Source: Axinella damicornis
Lineage: Eukaryota; Porifera; Demospongiae; Axinellida; Axinellidae
NCBI GenBank assembly: GCA_963931865.1
Contig: OZ007505.1
Coordinates: forward strand, 2,070,577 to 2,134,576
Reading direction: 5' to 3'
Length of the DNA stretch: 64,000 nucleotides
Below are positions 15,001-30,000 of the stretch, piece by piece; position 1 is the first letter of the stretch, and every line of letters begins with the position of its first letter. Under the pieces are notes generated by a model. It was not told the DNA's origin and ran no database searches. It saw only the letters and a program-made list of their open reading frames with translations. Position numbers and translations under genes: made by a program.

Positions 15001-18000
15001 GCAGGAAGACCCAGTCGGCATTCTGCTGGGAGAACAAGTGCTGGCAGGCAACGTCACCATCTCCGTCAGCATCAACTACAGCCCTGTGGACCCAGAGGCC
15101 CCCACACCCGCTCTCGTTCTGACTCTTGAGAGGACGGACACCCAGGTCAGTGAAGATGGCAGATCCATCACCTTCTTGACTCGATCCACTCTCACCGCTG
15201 TTCCTGGAGTGGAAGAGCTGGAAGGCAGTCTGGATGGCACGCTCAATGGACAACCTGTTCCACAGACTCAGATCACAGCCACCGTCAGTGCATCACGAGA
15301 TGGGCAAGTGGACTGGAAGATCACTTTCAGCGATGGAGCTCAAGCCAACACCTACCTGCCACTGCTGCCCTCACTCAGCCTCCCCTATGGCTGGTTGACG
15401 GCCTCAGAAAATCCCCCACAGCTACTGGATGGTTTGGAACTGACCGGCAATGGCTCCTTCACAGCCATGGTAGTTCTGACATTTCAAACTGGAGAGGAGT
15501 TGACGCTGCAGCACTCTTCGCAAGGACTCAGCACACAACAGCCTGGCCGAGTGGTCTTCACCTCTCAGGTATCTGGCTCCCATCCACAAGACTTTAATGC
15601 ATCCAGCTTGTTCCCACTTGCACTCATCCTCAGCGAGCAGACGGCTGGCAGTGTGCAAGGTACTGCCACGCAAGCCTCCGTAACCCTCAACCTGAACATC
15701 AACTACCAGCCTGCAGATGCTGCCGCACCCAGACCTGCACTCGGCCTGACTCTAGAGCAGCAAGACCTGTCCAGCGACAGCAGAGAAATTACCTTCTCCG
15801 TCATCTCCACTCTGCAGCAGCCGAGTGTGGCTGGAACTGTGCAAGGCAGTATAAACAACGAGACCCTTCCGGCAAGCCTGATCAGGGCAACCGTCGACCC
15901 CGAAGTGGACGGACAGCTCAGGTGGAACCTCAGCATACCAGAGGAAAGCGAAGCACCGACCTACCTTCCCTTTCTGCCAGCCCTAGTGCTGCCTGCTGGC
16001 TGGCTGACCGCAGACGAGAGGCCTGAAGAGTTGAGGGACGGCCTGGAGTCCAGTGGTGATGGAAAATTCAACGCAACAGTGTTGCTCAGCTTCCCCTCGG
16101 GAGAGCAGCTGAGAGTAGAGGTCTCCTCTGCTGGAGGCATCACTGCCACACAGCCCCCAGTTCTGGAGTACAACAGCCGCATCTCTGGATCGCACCCGCC
16201 AAGCTTTGACGCCTCACAGCTGCTTCCACTGGCATTGCTTCTGCAGGAAGACCCAGTCGGCATTCTGCTGGGAGAACAAGTGCTGGCAGGCAACGTCACC
16301 ATCTCCGTCAGCATCAACTACAGCCCTGTGGACCCAGAGGCCCCCACACCCGCTCTCGTTCTGACTCTTGAGAGGACGGACACCCAGGTCAGTGAAGATG
16401 GCAGATCCATCACCTTCTTGACTCGATCCACTCTCACCGCTGTTCCTGGAGTGGAAGAGCTGGAAGGCAGTCTGGATGGCACGCTCAATGGACAACCTGT
16501 TCCACAGACTCAGATCACAGCCACCGTCAGTGCATCACGAGATGGGCAAGTGGACTGGAAGATCACTTTCAGCGATGGAGCTCAAGCCAACACCTACCTG
16601 CCACTGCTGCCCTCACTCAGCCTCCCCTATGGCTGGTTGACGGCCTCAGAAAATCCCCCACAGCTACTGGATGGTTTGGAACTGACCGGCAATGGCTCCT
16701 TCACAGCCATGGTAGTTCTGACATTTCAAACTGGAGAGGAGTTGACGCTGCAGCACTCTTCGCAAGGACTCAGCACACAACAGCCTGGCCGAGTGGTCTT
16801 CACCTCTCAGGTATCTGGCTCCCATCCACAAGACTTTAATGCATCCAGCTTGTTCCCACTTGCACTCATCCTCAGCGAGCAGACGGCTGGCAGTGTGCAA
16901 GGTACTGCCACGCAAGCCTCCGTAACCCTCAACCTGAACATCAACTACCAGCCTGCAGATGCTGCCGCACCCAGACCTGCACTCGGCCTGACTCTAGAGC
17001 AGCAAGACCTGTCCAGCGACAGCAGAGAAATTACCTTCTCCGTCATCTCCACTCTGCAGCAGCCAAGTGTGGCTGGAACTGTGCAAGGCAGTATAAACAA
17101 CGAGACCCTTCCGGCAAGCCTGATCAGGGCAACCGTCGACCCCGAAGTGGACGGACAGCTCAGGTGGAACCTCAGCATACCAGAGGAAAGCGAAGCACAG
17201 ACCTTCCTTCCCTTTCTGCCAGCCCTAGTGCTGCCTGCTGGCTGGCTGACCGCAGACGAGAGGCCTGAAGAGTTGAGGGACGGCCTGGAGTCCAGTGGCG
17301 ATGGGAAATTAAACGCAACAGTGTTGCTCAGCTTCCCCTCTGGAGAGCAGCTGAGAGTAGAGGTCTCCTCTGCTGGAGGCATCACTGCCACACAGCCCCC
17401 AGTTCTGGAGTACAACAGCCGCATCTCTGGATCGCACCCGCCAAGCTTTGACGCCTCACAGCTGCTTCCACTGGCATTGCTTCTGCAGGAAGACCCAGTC
17501 GGCATTCTGCTGGGAGAACAAGTGCTGGCAGGCAACGTCACCATCTCCGTCAGCATCAACTACAGCCCTGTGGACCCAGAGGCCCCCACACCCGCTCTCG
17601 TTCTGACTCTTGAGAGGACGGACACCCAGGTCAGTGAAGATGGCAGATCCATCACCTTCTTGACTCGATCCACTCTCACCGCTGTTCCTGGAGTGGAAGA
17701 GCTGGAAGGCAGTCTGGATGGCACGCTCAATGGACAACCTGTTCCACAGACTCAGATCACAGCCACCGTCAGTGCATCACGAGATGGGCAAGTGGACTGG
17801 AAGATCACTTTCAGCGATGGAGCTCAAGCCAACACCTACCTGCCACTGCTGCCCTCACTCAGCCTCCCCTATGGCTGGTTGACGGCCTCAGAAAATCCCC
17901 CACAGCTACTGGATGGTTTGGAACTGACCGGCAATGGCTCCTTCACAGCCATGGTAGTTCTGACATTTCAAACTGGAGAGGAGTTGACGCTGCAGCACTC

Positions 18001-21000
18001 TTCGCAAGGACTCAGCACACAACAGCCTGGCCGAGTGGTCTTCACCTCTCAGGTATCTGGCTCCCATCCACAAGACTTTAATGCATCCAGCTTGTTCCCA
18101 CTTGCACTCATCCTCAGCGAGCAGACGGCTGGCAGTGTGCAAGGTACTGCCACGCAAGCCTCCGTAACCCTCAACCTGAACATCAACTACCAGCCTGCAG
18201 ATGCTGCCGCACCCAGACCTGCACTCGGCCTGACTCTAGAGCAGCAAGACCTGTCCAGCGACAGCAGAGAAATTACCTTCTCCGTCATCTCCACTCTGCA
18301 GCAGCCGAGTGTGGCTGGAACTGTGAAAGGCAGTATAAACAACGAGACCCTTCCGGCAAGCCTGATCAGGGCAACCGTCGACCCCGAAGTGGACGGACAG
18401 CTCAGGTGGAACCTCAGCATACCAGAGGAAAGCGAAGCACCGACCTACCTTCCCTTTCTGCCAGCCCTAGTGCTGCCTGCTGGCTGGCTGACCGCAGACG
18501 AGAGGCCTGAAGAGTTGAGGGACGGCCTGGAGTCCAGTGGCGATGGAAAATTCAACGCAACAGTGTTGCTCAGCTTCCCCTCTGGAGAGCAGCTGAGAGT
18601 AGAGGTCTCCTCTGCTGGAGGCATCACTGCCACACAGCCCCCAGTTCTGGAGTACAACAGCCGCATCTCTGGATCGCACCCGCCAAGCTTTGACGCCTCA
18701 CAGCTGCTTCCACTGGCATTGCTTCTGCAGGAAGACCCAGTCGGCATTCTGCTGGGAGAACAAGTGCTGGCAGGCAACGTCACCATCTCCGTCAGCATCA
18801 ACTACAGCCCTGTGGACCCAGAGGCCCCCACACCCGCTCTCGTTCTGACTCTTGAGAGGACGGACACCCAGGTCAGTGAAGATGGCAGATCCATCACCTT
18901 CTTGACTCGATCCACTCTCACCGCTGTTCCTGGAGTGGAAGAGCTGGAAGGCAGTCTGGATGGCACGCTCAATGGACAACCTGTTCCACAGACTCAGATC
19001 ACAGCCACCGTCAGTGCATCACGAGATGGGCAAGTGGACTGGAAGATCACTTTCAGCGATGGAGCTCAAGCCAACACCTACCTGCCACTGCTGCCCTCAC
19101 TCAGCCTCCCCTATGGCTGGTTGACGGCCTCAGAAAATCCCCCACAGCTACTGGATGGTTTGGAACTGACCGGCAATGGCTCCTTCACAGCCATGGTAGT
19201 TCTGACATTTCAAACTGGAGAGGAGTTGACGCTGCAGCACTCTTCGCAAGGACTCAGCACACAACAGCCTGGCCGAGTGGTCTTCACCTCTCAGGTATCT
19301 GGCTCCCATCCACAAGACTTTAATGCATCCAGCTTGTTCCCACTTGCACTCATCCTCAGCGAGCAGACGGCTGGCAGTGTGCAAGGTACTGCCACGCAAG
19401 CCTCCGTAACCCTCAACCTGAACATCAACTACCAGCCTGCAGATGCTGCCGCACCCAGACCTGCACTCGGCCTGACTCTAGAGCAGCAAGACCTGTCCAG
19501 CGACAGCAGAGAAATTACCTTCTCCGTCATCTCCACTCTGCAGCAGCCAAGTGTGGCTGGAACTGTGCAAGGCAGTATAAACAACGAGACCCTTCCGGCA
19601 AGCCTGATCAGGGCAACCGTCGACCCCGAAGTGGACGGACAGCTCAGGTGGAACCTCAGCATACCAGAGGAAAGCGAAGCACAGACCTTCCTTCCCTTTC
19701 TGCCAGCCCTAGTGCTGCCTGCTGGCTGGCTGACCGCAGACGAGAGGCCTGAAGAGTTGAGGGACGGCCTGGAGTCCAGTGGCGATGGGAAATTAAACGC
19801 AACAGTGTTGCTCAGCTTCCCCTCTGGAGAGCAGCTGAGAGTAGAGGTCTCCTCTGCTGGAGGCATCACTGCCACACAGCCCCCAGTTCTGGAGTACAAC
19901 AGCCGCATCTCTGGATCGCACCCGCCAAGCTTTGACGCCTCACAGCTGCTTCCACTGGCATTGCTTCTGCAGGAAGACCCAGTCGGCATTCTGCTGGGAG
20001 AACAAGTGCTGGCAGGCAACGTCACCATCTCCGTCAGCATCAACTACAGCCCTGTGGACCCAGAGGCCCCCACACCCGCTCTCGTTCTGACTCTTGAGAG
20101 GACGGACACCCAGGTCAGTGAAGATGGCAGATCCATCACCTTCTTGACTCGATCCACTCTCACCGCTGTTCCTGGAGTGGAAGAGCTGGAAGGCAGTCTG
20201 GATGGCACGCTCAATGGACAACCTGTTCCACAGACTCAGATCACAGCCACCGTCAGTGCATCACGAGATGGGCAAGTGGACTGGAAGATCACTTTCAGCG
20301 ATGGAGCTCAAGCCAACACCTACCTGCCACTGCTGCCCTCACTCAGCCTCCCCTATGGCTGGTTGACGGCCTCAGAAAATCCCCCACAGCTACTGGATGG
20401 TTTGGAACTGACCGGCAATGGCTCCTTCACAGCCATGGTAGTTCTGACATTTCAAACTGGAGAGGAGTTGACGCTGCAGCACTCTTCGCAAGGACTCAGC
20501 ACACAACAGCCTGGCCGAGTGGTCTTCACCTCTCAGGTATCTGGCTCCCATCCACAAGACTTTAATGCATCCAGCTTGTTCCCACTTGCACTCATCCTCA
20601 GCGAGCAGACGGCTGGCAGTGTGCAAGGTACTGCCACGCAAGCCTCCGTAACCCTCAACCTGAACATCAACTACCAGCCTGCAGATGCTGCCGCACCCAG
20701 ACCTGCACTCGGCCTGACTCTAGAGCAGCAAGACCTGTCCAGCGACAGCAGAGAAATTACCTTCTCCGTCATCTCCACTCTGCAGCAGCCGAGTGTGGCT
20801 GGAACTGTGCAAGGCAGTATAAACAACGAGACCCTTCCGGCAAGCCTGATCAGGGCAACCGTCGACCCCGAAGTGGACGGACAGCTCAGGTGGAACCTCA
20901 GCATACCAGAGGAAAGCGAAGCACCGACCTACCTTCCCTTTCTGCCAGCCCTAGTGCTGCCTGCTGGCTGGCTGACCGCAGACGAGAGGCCTGAAGAGTT

Positions 21001-24000
21001 GAGGGACGGCCTGGAGTCCAGTGGTGATGGAAAATTCAACGCAACAGTGTTGCTCAGCTTCCCCTCGGGAGAGCAGCTGAGAGTAGAGGTCTCCTCTGCT
21101 GGAGGCATCACTGCCACACAGCCCCCAGTTCTGGAGTACAACAGCCGCATCTCTGGATCGCACCCGCCAAGCTTTGACGCCTCACAGCTGCTTCCACTGG
21201 CGTTGCTTCTGCAGGAAGACCCAGTCGGCATTCTGCTGGGAGAACAAGTGCTGGCAGGCAACGTCACCATCTCCGTCAGCATCAACTACAGCCCTGTGGA
21301 CCCAGAGGCCCCCACACCCGCTCTCGTTCTGACTCTTGAGAGGACGGACACCCAGGTCAGTGAAGATGGCAGATCCATCACCTTCTTGACTCGATCCACT
21401 CTCACCGCTGTTCCTGGAGTGGAAGAGCTGGAAGGCAGTCTGGATGGCACGCTCAATGGACAACCTGTTCCACAGACTCAGATCACAGCCACCGTCAGTG
21501 CATCACGAGATGGGCAAGTGGACTGGAAGATCACTTTCAGCGATGGAGCTCAAGCCAACACCTACCTGCCACTGCTGCCCTCACTCAGCCTCCCCTATGG
21601 CTGGTTGACGGCCTCAGAAAATCCCCCACAGCTACTGGATGGTTTGGAACTGACCAGCAATGGCTCCTTCACAGCCATGGTAGTTCTGACATTTCAAACT
21701 GGAGAGGAGTTGACGCTGCAGCACTCTTCGCAAGGACTCAGCACACAACAGCCTGGCCGAGTGGTCTTCACCTCTCAGGTATCTGGCTCCCATCCACAAG
21801 ACTTTAATGCATCCAGCTTGTTCCCACTTGCACTCATCCTCAGCGAGCAGACGGCTGGCAGTGTGCAAGGTACTGCCACGCAAGCCTCCGTAACCCTCAA
21901 CCTGAACATCAACTACCAGCCTGCAGATGCTGCCGCACCCAGACCTGCACTCGGCCTGACTCTAGAGCAGCAAGACCTGTCCAGCGACAGCAGAGAAATT
22001 ACCTTCTCCGTCATCTCCACTCTGCAGCAGCCGAGTGTGGCTGGAACTGTGCAAGGCAGTATAAACAACGAGACCCTTCCGGCAAGCCTGATCAGGGCAA
22101 CCGTCGACCCCGAAGTGGACGGACAGCTCAGGTGGAACCTCAGCATACCAGAGGAAAGCGAAGCACCGACCTACCTTCCCTTTCTGCCAGCCCTAGTGCT
22201 GCCTGCTGGCTGGCTGACCGCAGACGAGAGGCCTGAAGAGTTGAGGGACGGCCTGGAGTCCAGTGGTGATGGAAAATTCAACGCAACAGTGTTGCTCAGC
22301 TTCCCCTCGGGAGAGCAGCTGAGAGTAGAGGTCTCCTCTGCTGGAGGCATCACTGCCACACAGCCCCCAGTTCTGGAGTACAACAGCCGCATCTCTGGAT
22401 CGCACCCGCCAAGCTTTGACGCCTCACAGCTGCTTCCACTGGCGTTGCTTCTGCAGGAAGACCCAGTCGGCATTCTGCTGGGAGAACAAGTGCTGGCAGG
22501 CAACGTCACCATCTCCGTCAGCATCAACTACAGCCCTGTGGACCCAGAGGCCCCCACACCCGCTCTCGTTCTGACTCTTGAGAGGACGGACACCCAGGTC
22601 AGTGAAGATGGCAGATCCATCACCTTCTTGACTCGATCCACTCTCACCGCTGTTCCTGGAGTGGAAGAGCTGGAAGGCAGTCTGGATGGCACGCTCAATG
22701 GACAACCTGTTCCACAGACTCAGATCACAGCCACCGTCAGTGCATCACGAGATGGGCAAGTGGACTGGAAGATCACTTTCAGCGAAGGAGCTCAAGCCAA
22801 CACCTACCTGCCACTGCTGCCCTCACTCAGCCTCCCCTATGGCTGGTTGACGGCCTCAGAAAATCCCCCACAGCTACTGGATGGTTTGGAACTGACCGGC
22901 AATGGCTCCTTCACAGCCATGGTAGTTTTGACATTTCAAACTGGAGAGGAGTTGACGCTGCAGCACTCTTCGCAAGGACTCAGCACACAACAGCCTGGCC
23001 GAGTGGTCTTCACCTCTCAGGTATCTGGCTCCCATCCACAAGACTTTAATGCATCCAGCTTGTTCCCACTTGCACTCATCCTCAGCGAGCAGACGGCTGG
23101 CAGTGTGCAAGGTACTGCCACGCAAGCCTCCGTAACCCTCAACCTGAACATCAACTACCAGCCTGCAGATGCTGCCGCACCCAGACCTGCACTCGGCCTG
23201 ACTCTAGAGCAGCAAGACCTGTCCAGCGACAGCAGAGAAATTACCTTCTCCGTCATCTCCACTCTGCAGCAGCCAAGTGTGGCTGGAACTGTGCAAGGCA
23301 GTATAAACAACGAGACCCTTCCGGCAAGCCTGATCAGGGCAACCGTCGACCCCGAAGTGGACGGACAGCTCAGGTGGAACCTCAGCATACCAGAGGAAAG
23401 CGAAGCACAGACCTACCTTCCCTTTCTGCCAGCCCTAGTGCTGCCTGCTGGCTGGCTGACCGCAGACGAGAGGCCTGAAGAGTTGAGGGACGGCCTGGAG
23501 TCCAGTGGCGATGGGAAATTAAACGCAACAGTGTTGCTCAGCTTCCCCTCTGGAGAGCAGCTGAGAGTAGAGGTCTCCTCTGCTGGAGGCATCACTGCCA
23601 CACAGCCCCCAGTTCTGGAGTACAACAGCCGCATCTCTGGATCGCACCCGCCAAGCTTTGACGCCTCACAGCTGCTTCCACTGGCATTGCTTCTGCAGGA
23701 AGACCCAGTCGGCATTCTGCTGGGAGAACAAGTGCTGGCAGGCAACGTCACCATCTCCGTCAGCATCAACTACAGCCCTGTGGACCCAGAGGCCCCCACA
23801 CCCGCTCTCGTTCTGACTCTTGAGAGGACGGACACCCAGGTCAGTGAAGATGGCAGATCCATCACTTTCTTGACTCGATCCACTCTCACCGCTGTTCCTG
23901 GAGTGGAAGAGCTGGAAGGCAGTCTGGATGGCACGCTCAATGGACAACCTGTTCCACAGACTCAGATCACAGCCACCGTCAGTGCATCACGAGATGGGCA

Positions 24001-27000
24001 AGTGGACTGGAAGATCACTTTCAGCGATGGAGCTCAAGCCAACACCTACCTGCCACTGCTGCCCTCACTCAGCCTCCCCTATGGCTGGTTGACGGCCTCA
24101 GAAAATCCCCCACAGCTACTGGATGGTTTGGAACTGACCGGCAATGGCTCCTTCACAGCCATGGTAGTTCTGACATTTCAAACTGGAGAGGAGTTGACGC
24201 TGCAGCACTCTTCGCAAGGACTCAGCACACAACAGCCTGGCCGAGTGGTCTTCACCTCTCAGGTATCTGGCTCCCATCCACAAGACTTTAATGCATCCAG
24301 CTTGTTCCCACTTGCACTCATCCTCAGCGAGCAGACGGCTGGCAGTGTGCAAGGTACTGCCACGCAAGCCTCCGTAACCCTCAACCTGAACATCAACTAC
24401 CAGCCTGCAGATGCTGCCGCACCCAGACCTGCACTCGGCCTGACTCTAGAGCAGCAAGACCTGTCCAGCGACAGCAGAGAAATTACCTTCTCCGTCATCT
24501 CCACTCTGCAGCAGCCAAGTGTGGCTGGAACTGTGCAAGGCAGTATAAACAACGAGACCCTTCCGGCAAGCCTGATCAGGGCAACCGTCGACCCCGAAGT
24601 GGACGGACAGCTCAGGTGGAACCTCAGCATACCAGAGGAAAGCGAAGCACAGACCTACCTTCCCTTTCTGCCAGCCCTAGTGCTGCCTGCTGGCTGGCTG
24701 ACCGCAGACGAGAGGCCTGAAGAGTTGAGGGACGGCCTGGAGTCCAGTGGCGATGGGAAATTAAACGCAACAGTGTTGCTCAGCTTCCCCTCTGGAGAGC
24801 AGCTGAGAGTAGAGGTCTCCTCTGCTGGAGGCATCACTGCCACACAGCCCCCAGTTCTGGAGTACAACAGCCGCATCTCTGGATCGCACCCGCCAAGCTT
24901 TGACGCCTCACAGCTGCTTCCACTGGCATTGCTTCTGCAGGAAGACCCAGTCGGCATTCTGCTGGGAGAACAAGTGCTGGCAGGCAACGTCACCATCTCC
25001 GTCAGCATCAACTACAGCCCTGTGGACCCAGAGGCCCCCACACCCGCTCTCGTTCTGACTCTTGAGAGGACGGACACCCAGGTCAGTGAAGATGGCAGAT
25101 CCATCACCTTCTTGACTCGATCCACTCTCACCGCTGTTCCTGGAGTGGAAGAGCTGGAAGGCAGTCTGGATGGCACGCTCAATGGACAACCTGTTCCACA
25201 GACTCAGATCACAGCCACCGTCAGTGCATCACGAGATGGGCAAGTGGACTGGAAGATCACTTTCAGCGATGGAGCTCAAGCCAACACCTACCTGCCACTG
25301 CTGCCCTCACTCAGCCTCCCCTATGGCTGGTTGACGGCCTCAGAAAATCCCCCACAGCTACTGGATGGTTTGGAACTGACCGGCAATGGCTCCTTCACAG
25401 CCATGGTAGTTCTGACATTTCAAACTGGAGAGGAGTTGACGCTGCAGCACTCTTCGCAAGGACTCAGCACACAACAGCCTGGCCGAGTGGTCTTCACCTC
25501 TCAGGTATCTGGCTCCCATCCACAAGACTTTAATGCATCCAGCTTGTTCCCACTTGCACTCATCCTCAGCGAGCAGACGGCTGGCAGTGTGCAAGGTACT
25601 GCCACGCAAGCCTCCGTAACCCTCAACCTGAACATCAACTACCAGCCTGCAGATGCTGCCGCACCCAGACCTGCACTCGGCCTGACTCTAGAGCAGCAAG
25701 ACCTGTCCAGCGACAGCAGAGAAATTACCTTCTCCGTCATCTCCACTCTGCAGCAGCCGAGTGTGGCTGGAACTGTGCAAGGCAGTATAGACAACGAGAC
25801 CCTCCCGGCAAGCCTGATCAGGGCAACCGTCGACCCCGAAGTGGACGGACAGCTCAGGTGGAACCTCAGCATACCAGAGGAAAGCGAAGCACCGACCTAC
25901 CTTCCCTTTCTGCCAGCCCTAGTGCTGCCTGCTGGCTGGCTGACCGCAGACGAGAGGCCTGAAGAGTTGAGGGACGGCCTGGAGTCCAGTGGTGATGGAA
26001 AATTCAACGCAACAGTGTTGCTCAGCTTCCCCTCGGGAGAGCAGCTGAGAGTAGAGGTCTCCTCTGCTGGAGGCATCACTGCCACACAGCCCCCAGTTCT
26101 GGAGTACAACAGCCGCATCTCTGGATCGCACCCGCCAAGCTTTGACGCCTCACAGCTGCTTCCACTGGCATTGCTTCTGCAGGAAGACCCAGTCGGCATT
26201 CTGCTGGGAGAACAAGTGCTGGCAGGCAACGTCACCATCTCCGTCAGCATCAACTACAGCCCTGTGGACCCAGAGGCCCCCACACCCGCTCTCGTTCTGA
26301 CTCTTGAGAGGACGGACACCCAGGTCAGTGAAGATGGCAGATCCATCACCTTCTTGACTCGATCCACTCTCACCGCTGTTCCTGGAGTGGAAGAGCTGGA
26401 AGGCAGTCTGGATGGCACGCTCAATGGACAACCTGTTCCACAGACTCAGATCACAGCCACCGTCAGTGCATCACGAGATGGGCAAGTGGACTGGAAGATC
26501 ACTTTCAGCGATGGAGCTCAAGCCAACACCTACCTGCCACTGCTGCCCTCACTCAGCCTCCCCTATGGCTGGTTGACGGCCTCAGAAAACCCCCCACAGC
26601 TACTGGATGGTTTGGAACTGACCGGCAATGGCTCCTTCACAGCCATGGTAGTTCTGACATTTCAAACTGGAGAGGAGTTGACGCTGCAGCACTCTTCGCA
26701 AGGACTCAGCACACAACAGCCTGGCCGAGTGGTCTTCACCTCTCAGGTATCTGGCTCCCATCCACAAGACTTTAATGCATCCAGCTTGTTCCCACTTGCA
26801 CTCATCCTCAGCGAGCAGACGGCTGGCAGTGTGCAAGGTACTGCCACGCAAGCCTCCGTAACCCTCAACCTGAACATCAACTACCAGCCTGCAGATGCTG
26901 CCGCACCCAGACCTGCACTCGGCCTGACTCTAGAGCAGCAAGACCTGTCCAGCGACAGCAGAGAAATTACCTTCTCCGTCATCTCCACTCTGCAGCAGCC

Positions 27001-30000
27001 GAGTGTGGCTGGAACTCTGCAAGGCAGTATAGACAACGAGACCCTCCCGGCAAGCCTGATCAGGGCAACCGTCGACCCCGAAGTGGACGGACAGCTCAGG
27101 TGGAACCTCAGCATACCAGAGGAAAGCGAAGCACCGACCTACCTTCCCTTTCTGCCAGCCCTAGTGCTGCCTGCTGGCTGGCTGACCGCAGACGAGAGGC
27201 CTGAAGAGTTGAGGGACGGCCTGGAGTCCAGTGGTGATGGAAAATTCAACGCAACAGTGTTGCTCAGCTTCCCCTCGGGAGAGCAGCTGAGAGTAGAGGT
27301 CTCCTCTGCTGGAGGCATCACTGCCACACAGCCCCCAGTTCTGGAGTACAACAGCCGCATCTCTGGATCGCACCCGCCAAGCTTTAACGCCTCACAGCTG
27401 CTTCCACTGGCATTGCTTCTGCAGGAAGACCCAGTCGGCATTCTGCTGGGAGAACAAGTGCTGGCAGGCAACGTCACCATCTCCGTCAGCATCAACTACA
27501 GCCCTGTGGACCCAGAGGCCCCCACACCCGCTCTCGTTCTGACTCTTGAGAGGACGGACACCCAGGTCAGTGAAGATGGCAGATCCATCACCTTCTTGAC
27601 TCGATCCACACTCACCGCTGTTCCTGGAGTGGAAGAGCTGGAAGGCAGTCTGGATGGCACGCTCAATGGACAACCTGTTCCACAGACTCAGATCACAGCC
27701 ACCGTCAGTGCATCACGAGATGGGCAAGTGGACTGGAAGATCACTTTCAGCGATGGAGCTCAAGCCAACACCTACCTGCCACTGCTGCCCTCACTCAGCC
27801 TCCCCTATGGCTGGTTGACGGCCTCAGAAAATCCCCCACAGCTACTGGATGGTTTGGAACTGACCGGCAATGGCTCCTTCACAGCCATGGTAGTTCTGAC
27901 ATTTCAAACTGGAGAGGAGTTGACGCTGCAGCACTCTTCGCAAGGACTCAGCACACAACAGCCTGGCCGAGTGGTCTTCACCTCTCAGGTATCTGGCTCC
28001 CATCCACAAGACTTTAATGCATCCAACTTGTTCCCACTTGCACTCATCCTCAGCGAGCAGACGGCTGGCAGTGTGCAAGGTACTGCCACGCAAGCCTCCG
28101 TAACCCTCAACCTGAACATCAACTACCAGCCTGCAGATGCTGCCGCACCCAGACCTGCACTCGGCCTGACTCTAGAGCAGCAAGACCTGTCCAGCGACAG
28201 CAGAGAAATTACCTTCTCCGTCATCTCCACTCTGCAGCAGCCGAGTGTGGCTGGAACTCTGCAAGGCAGTATAGACAACGAGACCCTCCCGGCAAGCCTG
28301 ATCAGGGCAACCGTCGACCCCGAAGTGGACGGACAGCTCAGGTGGAACCTCAGCATACCAGAGGAAAGCGAAGCACAGACCTACCTTCCCTTTCTGCCAG
28401 CCCTAGTGCTGCCTGCTGGCTGGCTGACCGCAGACGAGAGGCCTGAAGAGTTGAGGGACGGCCTGGAGTCCAGTGGTGATGGAAAATTCAACGCAACAGT
28501 GTTGCTCAGCTTCCCCTCGGGAGAGCAGCTGAGAGTAGAGGTCTCCTCTGCTGGAGGCATCACTGCCACACAGCCCCCAGTTCTGGAGTACAACAGCCGC
28601 ATCTCTGGATCGCACCCGCCAAGCTTTGACGCCTCACAGCTGCTTCCACTGGCATTGCTTCTGCAGGAAGACCCAGTCGGCATTCTGCTGGGAGAACAAG
28701 TGCTGGCAGGCAACGTCACCATCTCCGTCAGCATCAACTACAGCCCTGTGGACCCAGAGGCCCCCACACCCGCTCTCGTTCTGACTCTTGAGAGGACGGA
28801 CACCCAGGTCAGTGAAGATGGCAGATCCATCACCTTCTTGACTCGATCCACTCTCACCGCTGTTCCTGGAGTGGAAGAGCTGGAAGGCAGTCTGGATGGC
28901 ACGCTCAATGGACAACCTGTTCCACAGACTCAGATCACAGCCACCGTCAGTGCATCACGAGATGGGCAAGTGGACTGGAAGATCACTTTCAGCGATGGAG
29001 CTCAAGCCAACACCTACCTGCCACTGCTGCCCTCACTCAGCCTCCCCTATGGCTGGTTGACGGCCTCAGAAAATCCCCCACAGCTACTGGATGGTTTGGA
29101 ACTGACCGGCAATGGCTCCTTCACAGCCATGGTAGTTCTGACATTTCAAACTGGAGAGGAGTTGACGCTGCAGCACTCTTCGCAAGGACTCAGCACACAA
29201 CAGCCTGGCCGAGTGGTCTTCACCTCTCAGGTATCTGGCTCCCATCCACAAGACTTTAATGCATCCAGCTTGTTCCCACTTGCACTCATCCTCAGCGAGC
29301 AGACGGCTGGCAGTGTGCAAGGTACTGCCACGCAAGCCTCCGTAACCCTCAACCTGAACATCAACTACCAGCCTGCAGATGCTGCCGCACCCAGACCTGC
29401 ACTCGGCCTGACTCTAGAGCAGCAAGACCTGTCCAGCGACAGCAGAGAAATTACCTTCTCCGTCATCTCCACTCTGCAGCAGCCGAGTGTGGCTGGAACT
29501 CTGCAAGGCAGTATAGACAACGAGACCCTCCCGGCAAGCCTGATCAGGGCAACCGTCGACCCCGAAGTGGACGGACAGCTCAGGTGGAACCTCAGCATAC
29601 CAGAGGAAAGCGAAGCACCGACCTACCTTCCCTTTCTGCCAGCCCTAGTGCTGCCTGCTGGCTGGCTGACCGCAGACGAGAGGCCTGAAGAGTTGAGGGA
29701 CGGCCTGGAGTCCAGTGGTGATGGAAAATTCAACGCAACAGTGTTGCTCAGCTTCCCCTCGGGAGAGCAGCTGAGAGTAGAGGTCTCCTCTGCTGGAGGC
29801 ATCACTGCCACACAGCCCCCAGTTCTGGAGTACAACAGCCGCATCTCTGGATCGCACCCGCCAAGCTTTGACGCCTCACAGCTGCTTCCACTGGCATTGC
29901 TTCTGCAGGAAGACCCAGTCGGCATTCTGCTGGGAGAACAAGTGCTGGCAGGCAACGTCACCATCTCCGTCAGCATCAACTACAGCCCTGTGGACCCAGA

